From assembly GCF_000250985.1 (NCBI RefSeq), contig NW_013524653.1, forward strand, positions 91,751-155,750: 64,000 nt of DNA, given 5' to 3'. Source of the stretch: Nematocida parisii ERTm1 (Eukaryota > Microsporidia). Below the pieces are notes generated by a model, which saw nothing but the letters and a program-made list of their open reading frames with translations, had not been told where the DNA came from and searched no databases. Shown here one piece after another: positions 8,801-18,726 of this stretch; the first letter of the stretch is position 1; every line of letters starts with the position of its first letter. The position numbers were made by a program, and so were the translations under genes.

Positions 8801-9724
8801 TTATAAATCTTCAAAAAACTCCTCGAGCTCTGTTGGCTTTTTCACTTCCCAGCCGGAGACCTCCTCTCCTGCATAAAAGTATAGTTGGTTTTTATAAACA
8901 AAAAGGCCATCTATTCTTTTGGCAGGTATCTGTATTCTAGTAGCAGATTTGTACGTTGTTATTCTATAGTACTCGTTGTTGTGTGACACATACAGAGAAT
9001 TATGTATTTTTTGCACATCTGTTATCTTTCTTATCAGCTTTTTTTCTTTTTTTAAGTCGTTTATGGCTTTGCTTAGAACATATGGAGTTCCATATGCATC
9101 TAAAATAACCATTTTATTATCTAACTTGCCTAAGTATCGGATTGGCTTTCCTATTTCATATGCATCTTTTGGCTCAGTTTCTCCTATTTTTGTTTTAAGA
9201 AGCATTCCGTCCTCACTTGCTGTGAATATTACTCTTTTAAGTATTACGATGTCAACAATTGCATCTTCGTGCTCGGTGTAGTCATACTGGCTGTCTTCCT
9301 GTTTTACAGTAATTTTTCCTTCATAATCGCCATACACCATCATACTTTCGTCTTCAGCTATTGAAAACGCACATGTTTTGGAGAAATCGTCTTTGTGTAG
9401 TGTATAAAGAGTGCTCTCTTTTTCCTGTTCACCTGAAATGCTTGTTCTATAAAGTGTGGTGGGCGTAATTATATATACTTTCTTGTCTATTGTTTCTGTG
9501 TGTTTGATAACTTCCTTCAAATCAAATATTTCAACATATCTCTTGTCTTCTGGGATTTCTGTTATTTCTGCTGTGCGCTCTTGTTTTTTGAATACTTTTC
9601 CATTCAGCAAAACCACAAGCATTTCTTTTCCAGTATGCACAGAGAATATTTCATCTGGAAAAACAAACCGCACTTTTTCTGTGTCATTATTTCCTTTTGC
9701 TAGTTTTGGGCATTTTACTGTCAT
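8801..9724 (-). CDS. WD40-like beta-propeller protein
   Basis: 307 aa of short beta-strand-like segments. At least one recognisable WD-type repeat is visible (TEHEDAIVDIVILKRVIFTASEDGML), with weaker repeats around it (CAFSIAEDESMMVYGDYEGKITV; IRYLGKLDNKMVILDAYG). The C-terminus ends in an acidic tail (PTELEEFFEDL). The size fits a single seven-bladed propeller in the reduced form usual in microsporidia. WD proteins scaffold complexes, and the family member cannot be named: a ribosome-assembly factor such as Jip5/WDR55 is one possibility but unproven. The ATG at 9724 is first in frame. Divergent from the Hsp104 gene across about 700 bp. Confidence 0.65.
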   Translation of the reverse strand: MTVKCPKLAKGNNDTEKVRFVFPDEIFSVHTGKEMLVVLLNGKVFKKQERTAEITEIPEDKRYVEIFDLKEVIKHTETIDKKVYIITPTTLYRTSISGEQEKESTLYTLHKDDFSKTCAFSIAEDESMMVYGDYEGKITVKQEDSQYDYTEHEDAIVDIVILKRVIFTASEDGMLLKTKIGETEPKDAYEIGKPIRYLGKLDNKMVILDAYGTPYVLSKAINDLKKEKKLIRKITDVQKIHNSLYVSHNNEYYRITTYKSATRIQIPAKRIDGLFVYKNQLYFYAGEEVSGWEVKKPTELEEFFEDL

Positions 9725-10420
9725 ATAATTCTTCTTTTGTGTCTAAAATTTTAAGCTTTTATAAAATTAAATAATGTTTAGCCGCTGTTTCTGCATATGC
9801 TCACCTGTCCTATAAAATTAATTATTTGTTACTACCTATGCGCAAATACTGGTTTGCATTAATAATATGGATTGATTAATTGTTTATCTAAAATATCCAT
9901 CTAGGTGCTGATATATTACTATTATATATTAATAATTGTGTATTAAAGTATAGCAAGCTTTACTTCAATACTGATAATATAACCCGAAGGACATTCTATT
10001 TCATAGCCCATCTGAATTTATTGGCACTGATTTATTTGGCAGTTTTATCGACTTCTTTCTCTTTATATAATCTTTCTGTGTTTCTTATACTATTTCTTAT
10101 TATTTTTAATTTTTAAACCCATTCCTAGTGGAACTATAACAGATTTTTCTACGTACACTTTACATTTCTACAAAATATATGAAGGCATAACACCTGGCAC
10201 AAAATAAAACAATCCGAAATATATATAATATGATATACCCGAAATTATAAAGAAAAACACTGCGTAGTATTTTCTAAACAGCGCGTATTTGGCATTAGTT
10301 CAAGGCTATATAGTTAGTGCTCTATAAAGAAAAGTCCGGAAAATTCCAGAACCATATTAGAAATATTCTAGAATAAACCAGAAGGATAAAAGTATAAAAG
10401 AATAAAAAAAATAACAGAGC
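9725..10420. other. Divergent promoter region of the WD and Hsp104 genes
   Basis: About 700 bp between two divergent start codons. It contains AACCCGAA at 9981-9988, a near copy (ACCCGAAATT) near 10240 and the heat-shock elements listed separately. No ORF of note. Confidence 0.6.
10339..10384 (+). promoter_or_regulatory. Heat-shock element (HSF binding site)
   Basis: GAA-aa-TTC-ca-GAA at 10340-10352 is a perfect three-unit nGAAnnTTCnnGAAn element. A second TTC-ta-GAA lies at 10367-10374, with another GAA ten bases on (10382-10384), in phase for a gapped site. The cluster sits about 35-80 bp upstream of the Hsp104 ATG, where an HSF-driven promoter would have it. The sites are seen directly; binding is inferred from the known HSF consensus. 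Confidence 0.85.
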
Positions 10421-12994
10421 ATGACATACGGGCAAGGACTCAATTCACAAGAACTAACAGAAATTATACAAAAGGCAGAAATCATAGCGAAGGAGCAAAG
10501 ATCATACACTTTAGACCCAGTGCATGTTCTTGCTGCGCTGCTAGATAGGGGCAGCAAAGAAGTAAAAAGAGCAATCAAGAACAGTTATAGCGAGATAAAG
10601 AACACGGTAAAGAATTACATAGAGGGCCAGAGCAAAGCGCTTGGGCATGCACAGCCAAGAATAAACGAAGCTGAGCTGGGCATATTCATAGGGCATATAA
10701 AGGAGATATCACAAAAAGAAGGCACGCCAATAAAGGAGGTGCATATATTATACGGAATACTAAAGACGCCGAGTATTGTGCATATACTTAATCAAGTGAA
10801 TCTTAAAGAGATATTAGACAGAATAGAAAATGTGAAAGAAAGAGAGGACCTAGCAATAGAAGACTTTGCCGTTGACATGATACAGCAGGCCCGAGACGGA
10901 CTATTTGACCCTGTGATAGGAAGAGACAAAGAAATTCGTGCAGTGCTTGAAATACTGACCAAAAAGATCAAGTCAAATGCAATGCTTCTTGGAGAGCCAG
11001 GTGTAGGAAAGACAGCGATAGTGAACGGGCTAGCGCAGTTAATAGCAAATGGGCAGGCTCCTGCTTTGTCTGGGTGTACAATATATAGTGTAGATCTAGG
11101 GGCGCTAGTGGCAGGAACAATGTACCATGGGCAGTTTGAGGAGAGGCTTAAAAAGCTAATTAAGGCTGCAGAAGAGTCAAACAGGAAGGTAATTTTGTTC
11201 ATTGATGAGATACACATGGTTCTTGGTGCGGGGAAGACGCAGGGTGCAATGAATGCCGCCAATCTACTAAAACCAGGTCTTGCGTCTGGGCTGATTAGGT
11301 GCATAGGCGCCACAACATACATTGAGTACAAGCAGTATGTTGAGAAAGACCCGGCATTTGAGAGAAGGTTTGTTTCTGTAAATGTGTCTGAGCCATCAGT
11401 TGAGGATACAGTTACTATACTGAGGGGGCTGAGAGAAAGGTTTGAGTCATACCATGGGCTGAACATTCTTAATGAAACTTTAGAATGCGCAGCACAGATG
11501 GGGCACAGATACCTAACAAGCGGGCACATGCCAGATACAGCGATAACCTTGCTGGATGCAGCTTGTGCATCTGTTAAGGTTGCGTTGGAAAGTGAGCCTT
11601 CAGATATAATGAATATAAAATCAAAGATATGGGCAGCAGAGATAGAGAAGGAAGCAATTATATCAGACAGCAAGAGAGATTCAACAATAAAGACTGAGGA
11701 GAGGCGGGAGAAAGTAGAGACAAAGATTAAGAATCTGCAAGACAAGCTTGTTCCAATGGAAAAGGAATACTCACGAAGAATGGAGCACATCTTAAAAAGA
11801 AAGAAGTTTAAGACAAAGCTAGAGGAGTTGAAGATAAGGCTTGTAGAGGCAGAGAGAACAAGAAACACTGCAGCCGCATACGACATAAAGTCATTCGCAA
11901 TACCAGAAATTGAGGGTGAGCTGAGAGAACTAGAAAAGACAAACGAGCAGGTCTGCATACGGCCAGAAAACATTGCTGAAATGGTATCCAGCATTACAGG
12001 AATTCCTGCAAAAAGACTTACACTAATGGAAAACAAAAGATTGCTTGAATTAGAGTCCAGGCTTGCAAAAAGAGTGATAGGGCAGGAAGAGCCTATAAAG
12101 GCCCTAACAAATGCAATCATAAGGAACAAAGCAGGATTTGGCCGTATAAACAGACCAATTGGATCATTCCTATTCCTTGGTCCAACTGGTGTGGGAAAGA
12201 CCCAGCTTGCAAAATCACTTGCCTATGAGCTATTCGATGATGAAAAAGCAATGGTGCGTATTGACATGAGCGAGTATATGGAGGAGCACTCTGTAAGTAG
12301 ACTAATTGGCGCGCCGCCTGGATACGTGGGATACGAGACAGGAGGGTACTTAACAGAGAAAATACGAAACAAGCCATACAGTATTGTTCTTATTGATGAG
12401 ATTGAAAAGGCGCATAAAAGAGTTTCCAATATATTCCTGCAGGTACTAGATGATGGAAGACTAACAGATGGGCAGGGTCGGGTGGTAGACTTTACTAACA
12501 CAGTGATACTTCTCACTTCAAATCTAGGATCTGGAACTCTCATAGCTGGAATGCAGAAAGAAAAAGTCATGGAAGCAGTAAAACATTTCTTCCCGCCCGA
12601 GTTTATAAATAGGCTTGATGGCATACAGATATTCAATCCATTGCGCATAGAAGGCCTCTTCGAGATAATTGAAATATACTTAAATGAAATTAATGAACGG
12701 CTAGAAAAGAATAAGCTGCACATAAATATATCTGATGATGTAAAGAGAAAGATAATAGACGAGTCATACAGCATAGAATATGGTGCAAGGCCGATCCAAC
12801 GATTCATTGAGCAGACAATTACAACTGATATTTCGAAAATATTCTTACAGATAGAAAGCAGTAATGGATACGAAATAATAGCAAGAACACTCGATGAAGA
12901 GTGTGCAGTAATTGATGAAGCCCCAGTGTACAAAACAGAGTACTTTGCCTATTACATAGCAGACAGTACCTTACAAAAAGAATCTATTCAATAA
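10421..12994 (+). CDS. HSP104: Hsp104/ClpB family AAA+ protein disaggregase
   Basis: 857 aa hexameric ATPase that threads aggregated proteins through its pore with Hsp70 help. Order: an N-domain (about 1-145); NBD1 with Walker A GEPGVGKT (191-198), Walker B VILFIDEIH and pore loop TMYHGQFEER; a coiled-coil middle domain (about 400-520); NBD2 with Walker A GPTGVGKT (587-594), pore loop GAPPGYVGYE, Walker B SIVLIDEIEKAHK, sensor TSNLGS and the C-terminal GARPIQRFIE block. Full length, close to bacterial ClpB and shorter than yeast Hsp104 (908), lacking the long acidic tail. No presequence is seen, so it is probably cytosolic. A heat-shock element lies just upstream. Confidence 0.96.
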   Translation: MTYGQGLNSQELTEIIQKAEIIAKEQRSYTLDPVHVLAALLDRGSKEVKRAIKNSYSEIKNTVKNYIEGQSKALGHAQPRINEAELGIFIGHIKEISQKEGTPIKEVHILYGILKTPSIVHILNQVNLKEILDRIENVKEREDLAIEDFAVDMIQQARDGLFDPVIGRDKEIRAVLEILTKKIKSNAMLLGEPGVGKTAIVNGLAQLIANGQAPALSGCTIYSVDLGALVAGTMYHGQFEERLKKLIKAAEESNRKVILFIDEIHMVLGAGKTQGAMNAANLLKPGLASGLIRCIGATTYIEYKQYVEKDPAFERRFVSVNVSEPSVEDTVTILRGLRERFESYHGLNILNETLECAAQMGHRYLTSGHMPDTAITLLDAACASVKVALESEPSDIMNIKSKIWAAEIEKEAIISDSKRDSTIKTEERREKVETKIKNLQDKLVPMEKEYSRRMEHILKRKKFKTKLEELKIRLVEAERTRNTAAAYDIKSFAIPEIEGELRELEKTNEQVCIRPENIAEMVSSITGIPAKRLTLMENKRLLELESRLAKRVIGQEEPIKALTNAIIRNKAGFGRINRPIGSFLFLGPTGVGKTQLAKSLAYELFDDEKAMVRIDMSEYMEEHSVSRLIGAPPGYVGYETGGYLTEKIRNKPYSIVLIDEIEKAHKRVSNIFLQVLDDGRLTDGQGRVVDFTNTVILLTSNLGSGTLIAGMQKEKVMEAVKHFFPPEFINRLDGIQIFNPLRIEGLFEIIEIYLNEINERLEKNKLHINISDDVKRKIIDESYSIEYGARPIQRFIEQTITTDISKIFLQIESSNGYEIIARTLDEECAVIDEAPVYKTEYFAYYIADSTLQKESIQ

Positions 12995-13942
12995 ATCTCA
13001 TAATTATTATTTTTACTACATATTTCCTTTTACATACATATATACCCATATAATAATTAAAAAATATTGGGCCATTTACATAAATAATATTATGTTGCTA
13101 AAAATTATATAGTTTCTGTTCTCACACGGCAAGCTAACAATTCATTTTATAATTCAATCTACACAACAACCCAACTTAACAAACAAGAATTTATTGACAA
13201 GCACCCAGCACAATCTATTTCCTTCTTGCCCGATGTATAATTATAATTTGAGTTATGTGTATATCGCCTAGTTATAATTCAATTCAGTATACCAGAACAA
13301 TAGCCCGAATTTAAAATTATATTCGGGTAACTTAGTTTAGTGGCAGAACGTCTAATAAATTTAGAAGGCTTGGGTTCGATTCCTAAAGTTACTTGGGCCC
13401 ATTTATATTTCGAAAGTTGGAACAACCCCATGTAACTAAACTCATGCATGATTTATAATTTGTGGCCCACGTGAACAAACGTAATTGTTAAAAGGCTGAT
13501 TTCCTCGTCTAAAATTTCTCGCAACTGATACCTTTCATTTCTTCGTATTATAGTGATAATTTATAAAGCAATTATAAACTTTCTGTTATTTGTAATAAAT
13601 AACAAAAAGTTTTTATACTAATAATTACAAATAATAATATACTAAATAATGTAAATGCACAGGCCTACTAAACATAAAAGTATTTAATTCTAAAAATAAA
13701 AACTGGCTCACTCCAACTGCCTTTAAGATTTACATATTTTGTTGAATTCTGTGTTATTAGAAAGATACTAGAGACTAACGCATGTATTGCTGTAAAAAAA
13801 AGAGCATAGACCAGACAATAGCGTACCTAGCAAAGTTATATAAATAACAAGCAAATATGACATAAAATACTACACTGTATTATACATTAATACTAATACT
13901 ATGTATTAACTGCAAGACAAGTTATAGTTTCTTCTGGTATGT
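12995..13942. other. Intergenic region, about 950 bp, between convergent genes
   Basis: AT-rich. The only structured content I see is the tRNA-Gly-like sequence near 13326, listed separately. A near-motif, TTCGGGTA, overlaps its 5' end. No ORF worth calling. Confidence 0.6.
13326..13394 (+). tRNA. tRNA-Gly-like sequence with a shortened anticodon loop (relic or tRNA-derived RNA)
   Basis: 69 nt folding as a tRNA. The acceptor GGTAACT pairs with AGTTACT (one G-U), then T8 and A9. The D arm is GTTT/GAAC with loop AGTGGCA, and the T arm is TTGGG/CCTAA with loop TTCGATT. The A box (TAGTTTAGTGGC) and B box (GGTTCGATTCC) are intact, and the arms and AGGC variable loop match tRNA-Gly. The anticodon stem TCTAA/TTAGA is perfect, but its loop is only five bases (TAAAT) instead of seven, so no normal anticodon can be read. 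The tRNA fold is well supported; decoding function is doubtful. Confidence 0.5.
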
Positions 13943-14800
13943 CTATTTAGAATACGCTTCGTATAGATAAGAGCCCTTTGCAAGACATATTTCCATTGTT
14001 TTATCTTTAAAAAACGATGAGGAGATTTTTAGCCCCTCAATAACATCATGCAATAGTATAGAGCTTCCAATGGATCTTCCTGCCCAGTTTGAGGAGATAG
14101 AAGAAACATGAATGTGGGCTCTGTAGAAGGTTGGGTAGTAGTGGAAGTATACCATCACTTGGTCCATTCTGTATTCGTATGTACTGAGCACTTTTTGAAT
14201 GCTTGCTTGGATTCTTTCAAGGAGAGGAATGTGCTCCTGCCGTAGCTCTCGTATTGTATATATTGCTGGGTCTTTTAGCAGAACAAGCAAGTAGAGTGAT
14301 TCAGCGGTCTTTCTGTCCCATTTTAAATCTGGGCAAATAAGAAACTCACTGTCTAAAAAAAGAACTTCTTCTTTTCCTTCAGTTATGCAGGGAGTAGAGT
14401 GCCCAGCGGACTGGCTGAAAATAGTATCAACCCACTTGCAGTTAGGGCTGCTTCTAAGGGCCAGTGGAAGCACTTTATCGGCATACATACTAGGAGTCTC
14501 TCTAACCATGGTATGCTCTGAGGCAGTGTATTTTTTTATTTGTGTTTCTGTGGCAGGGTGTATTATGGCATACTTCACTGCCTCGCTATTTTCAAATGTG
14601 CCGCTGCTGTACACATCATTCTCATGTATAAGATGACTTTTTTCAGGATGTATGAATTCCTGGCTAAATGCCACTTTGTTCAGTGTGAGAATTGCAGGCT
14701 CATTGTCAATTCTCCCCAAAAACACTTTAGAAATATTTCCGGTCTGTGAGTTTATAATAGACTCGGCCACAAATCTGTTCAATTTATCTTTTTTCTCCAT
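13943..14800 (-). CDS. DCS1: Scavenger mRNA-decapping enzyme DcpS (HIT family)
   Basis: 285 aa. Hydrolyses the cap dinucleotide or short capped fragments left after 3'-5' mRNA decay. FLICPDLKWDRKTAESLYLL matches the DcpS LLPDLKW block, and the region DQVMVYFHYYPTFYRAHIHV matches the human YLHYLPSYYHLHVHF HIT block. The central histidine (His229, expected nucleophile) and the last (His231) are present, while the first HIT position is Arg227. The longest frame starts at 14854, but its extra 18 residues run over AACCCGAA at 14827-14834. The internal ATG at 14800 lies 26 bp after that motif and gives a normal N-terminus, so it is preferred. Confidence 0.9.
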   Translation of the reverse strand: MEKKDKLNRFVAESIINSQTGNISKVFLGRIDNEPAILTLNKVAFSQEFIHPEKSHLIHENDVYSSGTFENSEAVKYAIIHPATETQIKKYTASEHTMVRETPSMYADKVLPLALRSSPNCKWVDTIFSQSAGHSTPCITEGKEEVLFLDSEFLICPDLKWDRKTAESLYLLVLLKDPAIYTIRELRQEHIPLLERIQASIQKVLSTYEYRMDQVMVYFHYYPTFYRAHIHVSSISSNWAGRSIGSSILLHDVIEGLKISSSFFKDKTMEICLAKGSYLYEAYSK

Positions 14801-15264
14801 GTAATAATAAAAAAATAAACCAATATAACCCGAAAATAGACCAAAACGCGCCATTACAAAAAGACGCCGCTATAACATAAAAAATGATAGAAGCTTAACA
14901 GTGCTATTTGATATAAAAACTAATAGCCAGAAAACAAACCAGCGATTCATGCTAGATGCAGATTCCATGACCGAAGCCATTTATGTTGAAGAGGTATAAA
15001 ATATAATACTAAAGCGTATAGCAATAGTATAAGTATACTAGAAATGCTCTAGGTATACTGAAGAGTATTAATATGCCTTCTGCACTACAAAAAAGCCAGG
15101 GCAGAAGTTTTAGTGCGCATGGCGCATGGTCAGATTGGAGAATACCACATCGGATGACTAAAAGGCAGCAGAGCCGGGTGGTGGTACAATATTAGTGGCA
15201 GCGCAACTTGCCGTGCACGAAAATTAAAGAGCCAGATATAGCCATAGCTAATGAAAAGAGTTTA
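14801..15264. other. Promoter of DcpS and 3' flank of uL3
   Basis: Contains AACCCGAA at 14827-14834, upstream of the DcpS start. A block at about 15060-15240 is distinctly GC-richer than its surroundings and holds a 40-codon ORF, listed separately. No RNA family is recognised in that block. Confidence 0.6.
15073..15195 (+). CDS. Possible 40-aa basic micro-protein
   Basis: An ATG-initiated 40-codon frame in a GC-richer island; composition like this is usually coding or structured RNA here. The peptide starts MPSALQKSQGRSFSAHGAW and is basic, with RIPHRMTKRQQSR near the end, reminiscent of a very small ribosomal protein. I cannot match it to eL39, eL41 or any other family. It ends 70 bp before the 3' end of the uL3 gene on the opposite strand. 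The island could instead be a non-coding RNA. Confidence 0.25.
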   Translation: MPSALQKSQGRSFSAHGAWSDWRIPHRMTKRQQSRVVVQY

Positions 15265-16446
15265 TTATTCCTGTTCATTCTCAGCTGTAATATCGGATTT
15301 AAGTTTTCCGTAGAACTGCTTCTTCTCAGCAGAGGTTTGGAATCTACCACTTCCAATCTTAGAGGAGGTGTCGACGAACTTGATGTTGATGGTCTCAGCA
15401 TTTCCGCTCTTGAACTTTCTTCCAACTATCTTTCTAAGGACAAGAACTCTCTTTCTTGGTCCTACTACAGATCCCTTAACCATGATGAACTCGTTGTTTA
15501 CATATCCGTATCCAGCGAATCCTCCCATTGGGTTGATTGTCTTCTCAGTAAGATCGTACTCTGTCTTGCAGGAGTCTGTGGACTGCCCATCTCCAACTAA
15601 GTATACTCTCTTGTTCTGCATGACTCTGTGGTGGAAACCGGTCTGACCAGCTCTTGGCACGGAGTACATGACTCTACTTGGATGCCAAGCACCAATACAT
15701 GCAACCTTTCTAAGACCTTTGTTTGTCTTTCTTGGGAGGATAGTAGTTCCCCATCTCTTGGTACAACTCTGGAATCCCTTTCCTTTGGTTACTCCAATGA
15801 TGTCAATCATTTCTTCTTTAGAGAAGCAGTCTGGAGCGGATATTTCCTTTTCAAAGTTAGAGAGAGCAAAGTCAATCTTGTCCTGGATGGATCCACCATT
15901 CAGCTGGGACTCCATGATATGGGCCTTCTTGGTGTTAAGTGCCTTAATCTTTGGTGCTTGACTGTGGATTAAAACTCTAATAACATCTGCATTGTCTCTG
16001 ATGGCCTGGATTTCCTGCTCAATAACTCCATTCTTGTACTTAAGTGGGTAGTTAGAGAGTGCGGTCTTCTTGGACCTGTAGTATCTCTTGTAGTATCTTC
16101 TCTTAACAGACTCGTCAATGTGCTCTGCAAGAACTGTCTTGACATTGACCAAGCCTCTTGGGGTCTTCTTGTACCCAACTAATCCGAATACTACACACTT
16201 TGGTGTCTCCAGAATGGTCACTGGGTCAATTATTTCCCTCTTGTTAAGCTTGCTGCCTTCTCTCTCTCCCACTCTTAATACGTGGGTCATACCAGCTTTG
16301 TATGCAAAGTATGTGGTGAGATGCACTTTCTGTGTCTCATCATCCTGTGGGTAGGATGGAATTCTTGGTCTTATTCTCTCTGCCCTCTTTCTTGGAAGGA
16401 ATGCAAGAGAACCGTGTCTTGGTGCTTCATACTTTCTATGACTCAT
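15265..16446 (-). CDS. RPL3: 60S ribosomal protein uL3 (RPL3)
   Basis: 393 aa, normal for eukaryotic uL3. The start MSHRKYEAPRHGSLAFLPRKRA is the family signature. FAYKAGMTHV and the central DIIGVTKGKGFQSCTKRWG loop, which reaches towards the peptidyl-transferase centre, are clear. HPSRVMYSVPRAGQTGFHHR contains the residues around the conserved methylated histidine of uL3. The last residues are extended and charged (KSDITAENEQE). It is the most GC-rich gene nearby, as expected for high expression. GTAAGT lies directly before the ATG, but the frame is complete without splicing and no intron is needed. Confidence 0.98.
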   Translation of the reverse strand: MSHRKYEAPRHGSLAFLPRKRAERIRPRIPSYPQDDETQKVHLTTYFAYKAGMTHVLRVGEREGSKLNKREIIDPVTILETPKCVVFGLVGYKKTPRGLVNVKTVLAEHIDESVKRRYYKRYYRSKKTALSNYPLKYKNGVIEQEIQAIRDNADVIRVLIHSQAPKIKALNTKKAHIMESQLNGGSIQDKIDFALSNFEKEISAPDCFSKEEMIDIIGVTKGKGFQSCTKRWGTTILPRKTNKGLRKVACIGAWHPSRVMYSVPRAGQTGFHHRVMQNKRVYLVGDGQSTDSCKTEYDLTEKTINPMGGFAGYGYVNNEFIMVKGSVVGPRKRVLVLRKIVGRKFKSGNAETINIKFVDTSSKIGSGRFQTSAEKKQFYGKLKSDITAENEQE

Positions 16447-17015
16447 ACTTACAGGGATAGAAAAAATTTAAAATTATATACAACCGAAAAAAGAAACAAC
16501 AAAGAAATTATTAAAAATAGATTTAGAAATAGCAATCGTATTCACTGAGAATTACATAGGCGTCAAGCGCATCCCCATAGCAAGGGAGCTATGAGAAATT
16601 CTTCTGAAATCATTGCCAATAAAATTTTATTCATTCTGGGCAGTCCAAAGAACTTTTCCAAATGTATTAAATTATAAAAAAGCAGAGCACATCCGCATAA
16701 ATTAATCATATCCATACGTCTCCACACCACAGCAATACTCACTCTCTGGTGTTATTCAGCCACTTACAGTGAACTGATTCTACCAAAGAATAGAAGCATA
16801 CCACCTTCAATAGAATAACAAATAGAAAGACTCTCACCCTATGCGCATATAATATAATCCGGTCCGCCTGGAAATACTTTGAACTCTGAAATTCTACTAA
16901 GTAACAAGCACTCATTCATTACAGCAGAGGAATTTCTATCATAGGACATAGTGTGCACGTATAGCAACTAAATCAAACCCACTTCATATGAGCCTCCTTC
17001 TTGTACAGGACTATT
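16447..17015. other. Upstream region of uL3, about 570 bp
   Basis: A purine-rich leader, including AACCGAAAA near 16482, precedes the uL3 start. A small perfect hairpin lies at 16576-16593 (CATAGC, six-base loop, GCTATG) in a short GC-rich patch. I see nothing else. Confidence 0.5.
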
Positions 17016-17936
17016 TTATTCATGTTTATATATTATGTTCTTGCTTCCCTTTTTTTCCACAGCACACATCCATATTCGCGTCTTATATGTCTTATACAGT
17101 TCTTTAACTAACTCTCTGAAGTCAATTCTTTTGTCGCTTTTAAAATGGAATGTCAACTTATTGCGGTCCCACTGGTATTCAGCACTAACTATCTCCATGG
17201 GCAATTTCTTTTCTTTAACCATTTGCCTACAATTGTTTATGGCCGTCTGTTCTAACTCGTTTTGTTCAAGTAGCAAAATCTTATCATTATCTGTTGCAAT
17301 TCTATATATTTTCTTTGCGTCTAGAGAAGATATATTGTTCTTTTCCGCCACCTCTGATATGCACTCGGGGTTAATTGATTCATCGATGACAGAGCCACAG
17401 TCCTCTCCTCTGTCTGCCTCTATTATTACAAAAGTACCTTTGGTAAGAAAAATACCTTTATATATACCAAAACACCTGCATCCACTGCCAAACTGTACAA
17501 TGCATATACTGCCACCAAAGTACCCACCTGCCCTGCTTGTCTCTCCTCTGATTGTTTCTGCCGCCCTCTGTGCTACTGACTGAAACAAAGCCGGATCCAA
17601 AGAGTGCCGCCTAAGATGTGCCAGGCTAGCTTTTTCTGAGTATATCTGGTGGGTTGTTCTAGAGCCAATTGCACTGTGTAATTCCGCCGTATTGTTTATG
17701 AGTGGTGCTATCTCTGGTAGAGAGTTGTACAAATTTATGTTATTTAGGGACATACTTCTTTTTCTGCCTTCTTTTTGGTCAGCAAGTGTAGCTGGCTTAG
17801 GCGGATGGCTATTTATACTATTCGACCGCGTTCTAAATGAGTTTCCAATCACCTTCCAGTCTTTACTATTCATGTAAGACCAAATATTATCACTGATGAA
17901 TGGGGATACAGCAAATGAATTCTCTCTGTCTTTCAT
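17016..17936 (-). CDS. PSP1 C-terminal domain protein
   Basis: 306 aa. The C-terminal 100 residues match the PSP1/YaaT domain: LLEQNELEQTAINNCRQMVKE, then MEIVSAEYQWDRNKLTFHF, then RIDFRELVKELYKTYKTRIWM. Upstream is a short strand-rich part (GGSICIVQFGSGCRCFGIYKG) corresponding to the region before the PSP1 domain in fungal proteins. The N-terminal 110 residues are polar and Ser/Asn-rich, probably disordered. In yeast Psp1 is a P-body-linked protein that suppresses DNA-polymerase-alpha mutants; the biochemical role is unknown. A TTG precedes the first ATG at 17936, which is chosen as the start. Confidence 0.85.
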   Translation of the reverse strand: MKDRENSFAVSPFISDNIWSYMNSKDWKVIGNSFRTRSNSINSHPPKPATLADQKEGRKRSMSLNNINLYNSLPEIAPLINNTAELHSAIGSRTTHQIYSEKASLAHLRRHSLDPALFQSVAQRAAETIRGETSRAGGYFGGSICIVQFGSGCRCFGIYKGIFLTKGTFVIIEADRGEDCGSVIDESINPECISEVAEKNNISSLDAKKIYRIATDNDKILLLEQNELEQTAINNCRQMVKEKKLPMEIVSAEYQWDRNKLTFHFKSDKRIDFRELVKELYKTYKTRIWMCAVEKKGSKNIIYKHE

Positions 17937-18726
17937 AAACCACAAATATTATCTAATAAAAAATAAAAATAAAAATAGATTAATTTCTACGGGTAAAAAC
18001 ACGTCAAAATCAATCAAAAACAAAAGAAGTGCAATATAGATCAGATTAAAAGATCAGATAAACAACTTGAAAGGGATATCTTGCTGTTTTACAAGAACTC
18101 AGCGCAGTATTTCTTTAAAATAAAGAAATTTCAGGCGAGCAAAAAATATATCTCAACATATCTGGATATATAGCTAGAGGCACAGTCGATTATACTTGAA
18201 ATATACACTGGAAAAAGAAAAAAATCAACCATTTTCAGGTAATTTTCTATGTTTTTTACTCGGGTATAAAAATATTTGCTGCCTTGGTAACATAGGTTTA
18301 CTGCACAAAAAGAATAAAACATTAAAAGTTATGTAAAAATAAAAAACTTCTACGGCCTTTTCTGTTAAGTGTTTAAACAAGTTGCTATATATGAATATAT
18401 ATAACTTCTTTAGGCCGTTTTATGTATATTTCTATGTTTTTATGGTGCTAAAATTGATATATTTGATGTTTCAAATTTAATTTTATTCAAATAGCTAAGA
18501 AGTAAAATTTCGGGTTATATGAATGTATTGATACTAATTTAAATTACTCCAAATATTTTATAATTAATTTTAATACTGTAAATATTCTATTATACATGTC
18601 AGAAGGATTTTATTTTTTTGTATGTAATAACTTCTAGGATATTTTCAATTGCCATAACGAAGTAGTGTGTATAGAGAATACTTACAGATGTATTTTAGAC
18701 GTATTACTATAGCAATTCATTCAAGG
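17937..18726. other. AT-rich intergenic region, about 790 bp
   Basis: Contains TTCGGGTT at 18509-18516 in + orientation. A 63-codon minus-strand frame near 18131-18322 has no supporting signal. No RNA or repeat recognised. Confidence 0.6.

Noticed and set aside
10792-12129. A 445-codon open frame antisense to Hsp104
   Set aside because: It is the shadow of a long coding gene on the opposite strand; Ser/Ile/Leu-rich translation without domains.
18131-18322. A 63-codon minus-strand frame
   Set aside because: Low-complexity AT-rich translation with no promoter motif or homology.
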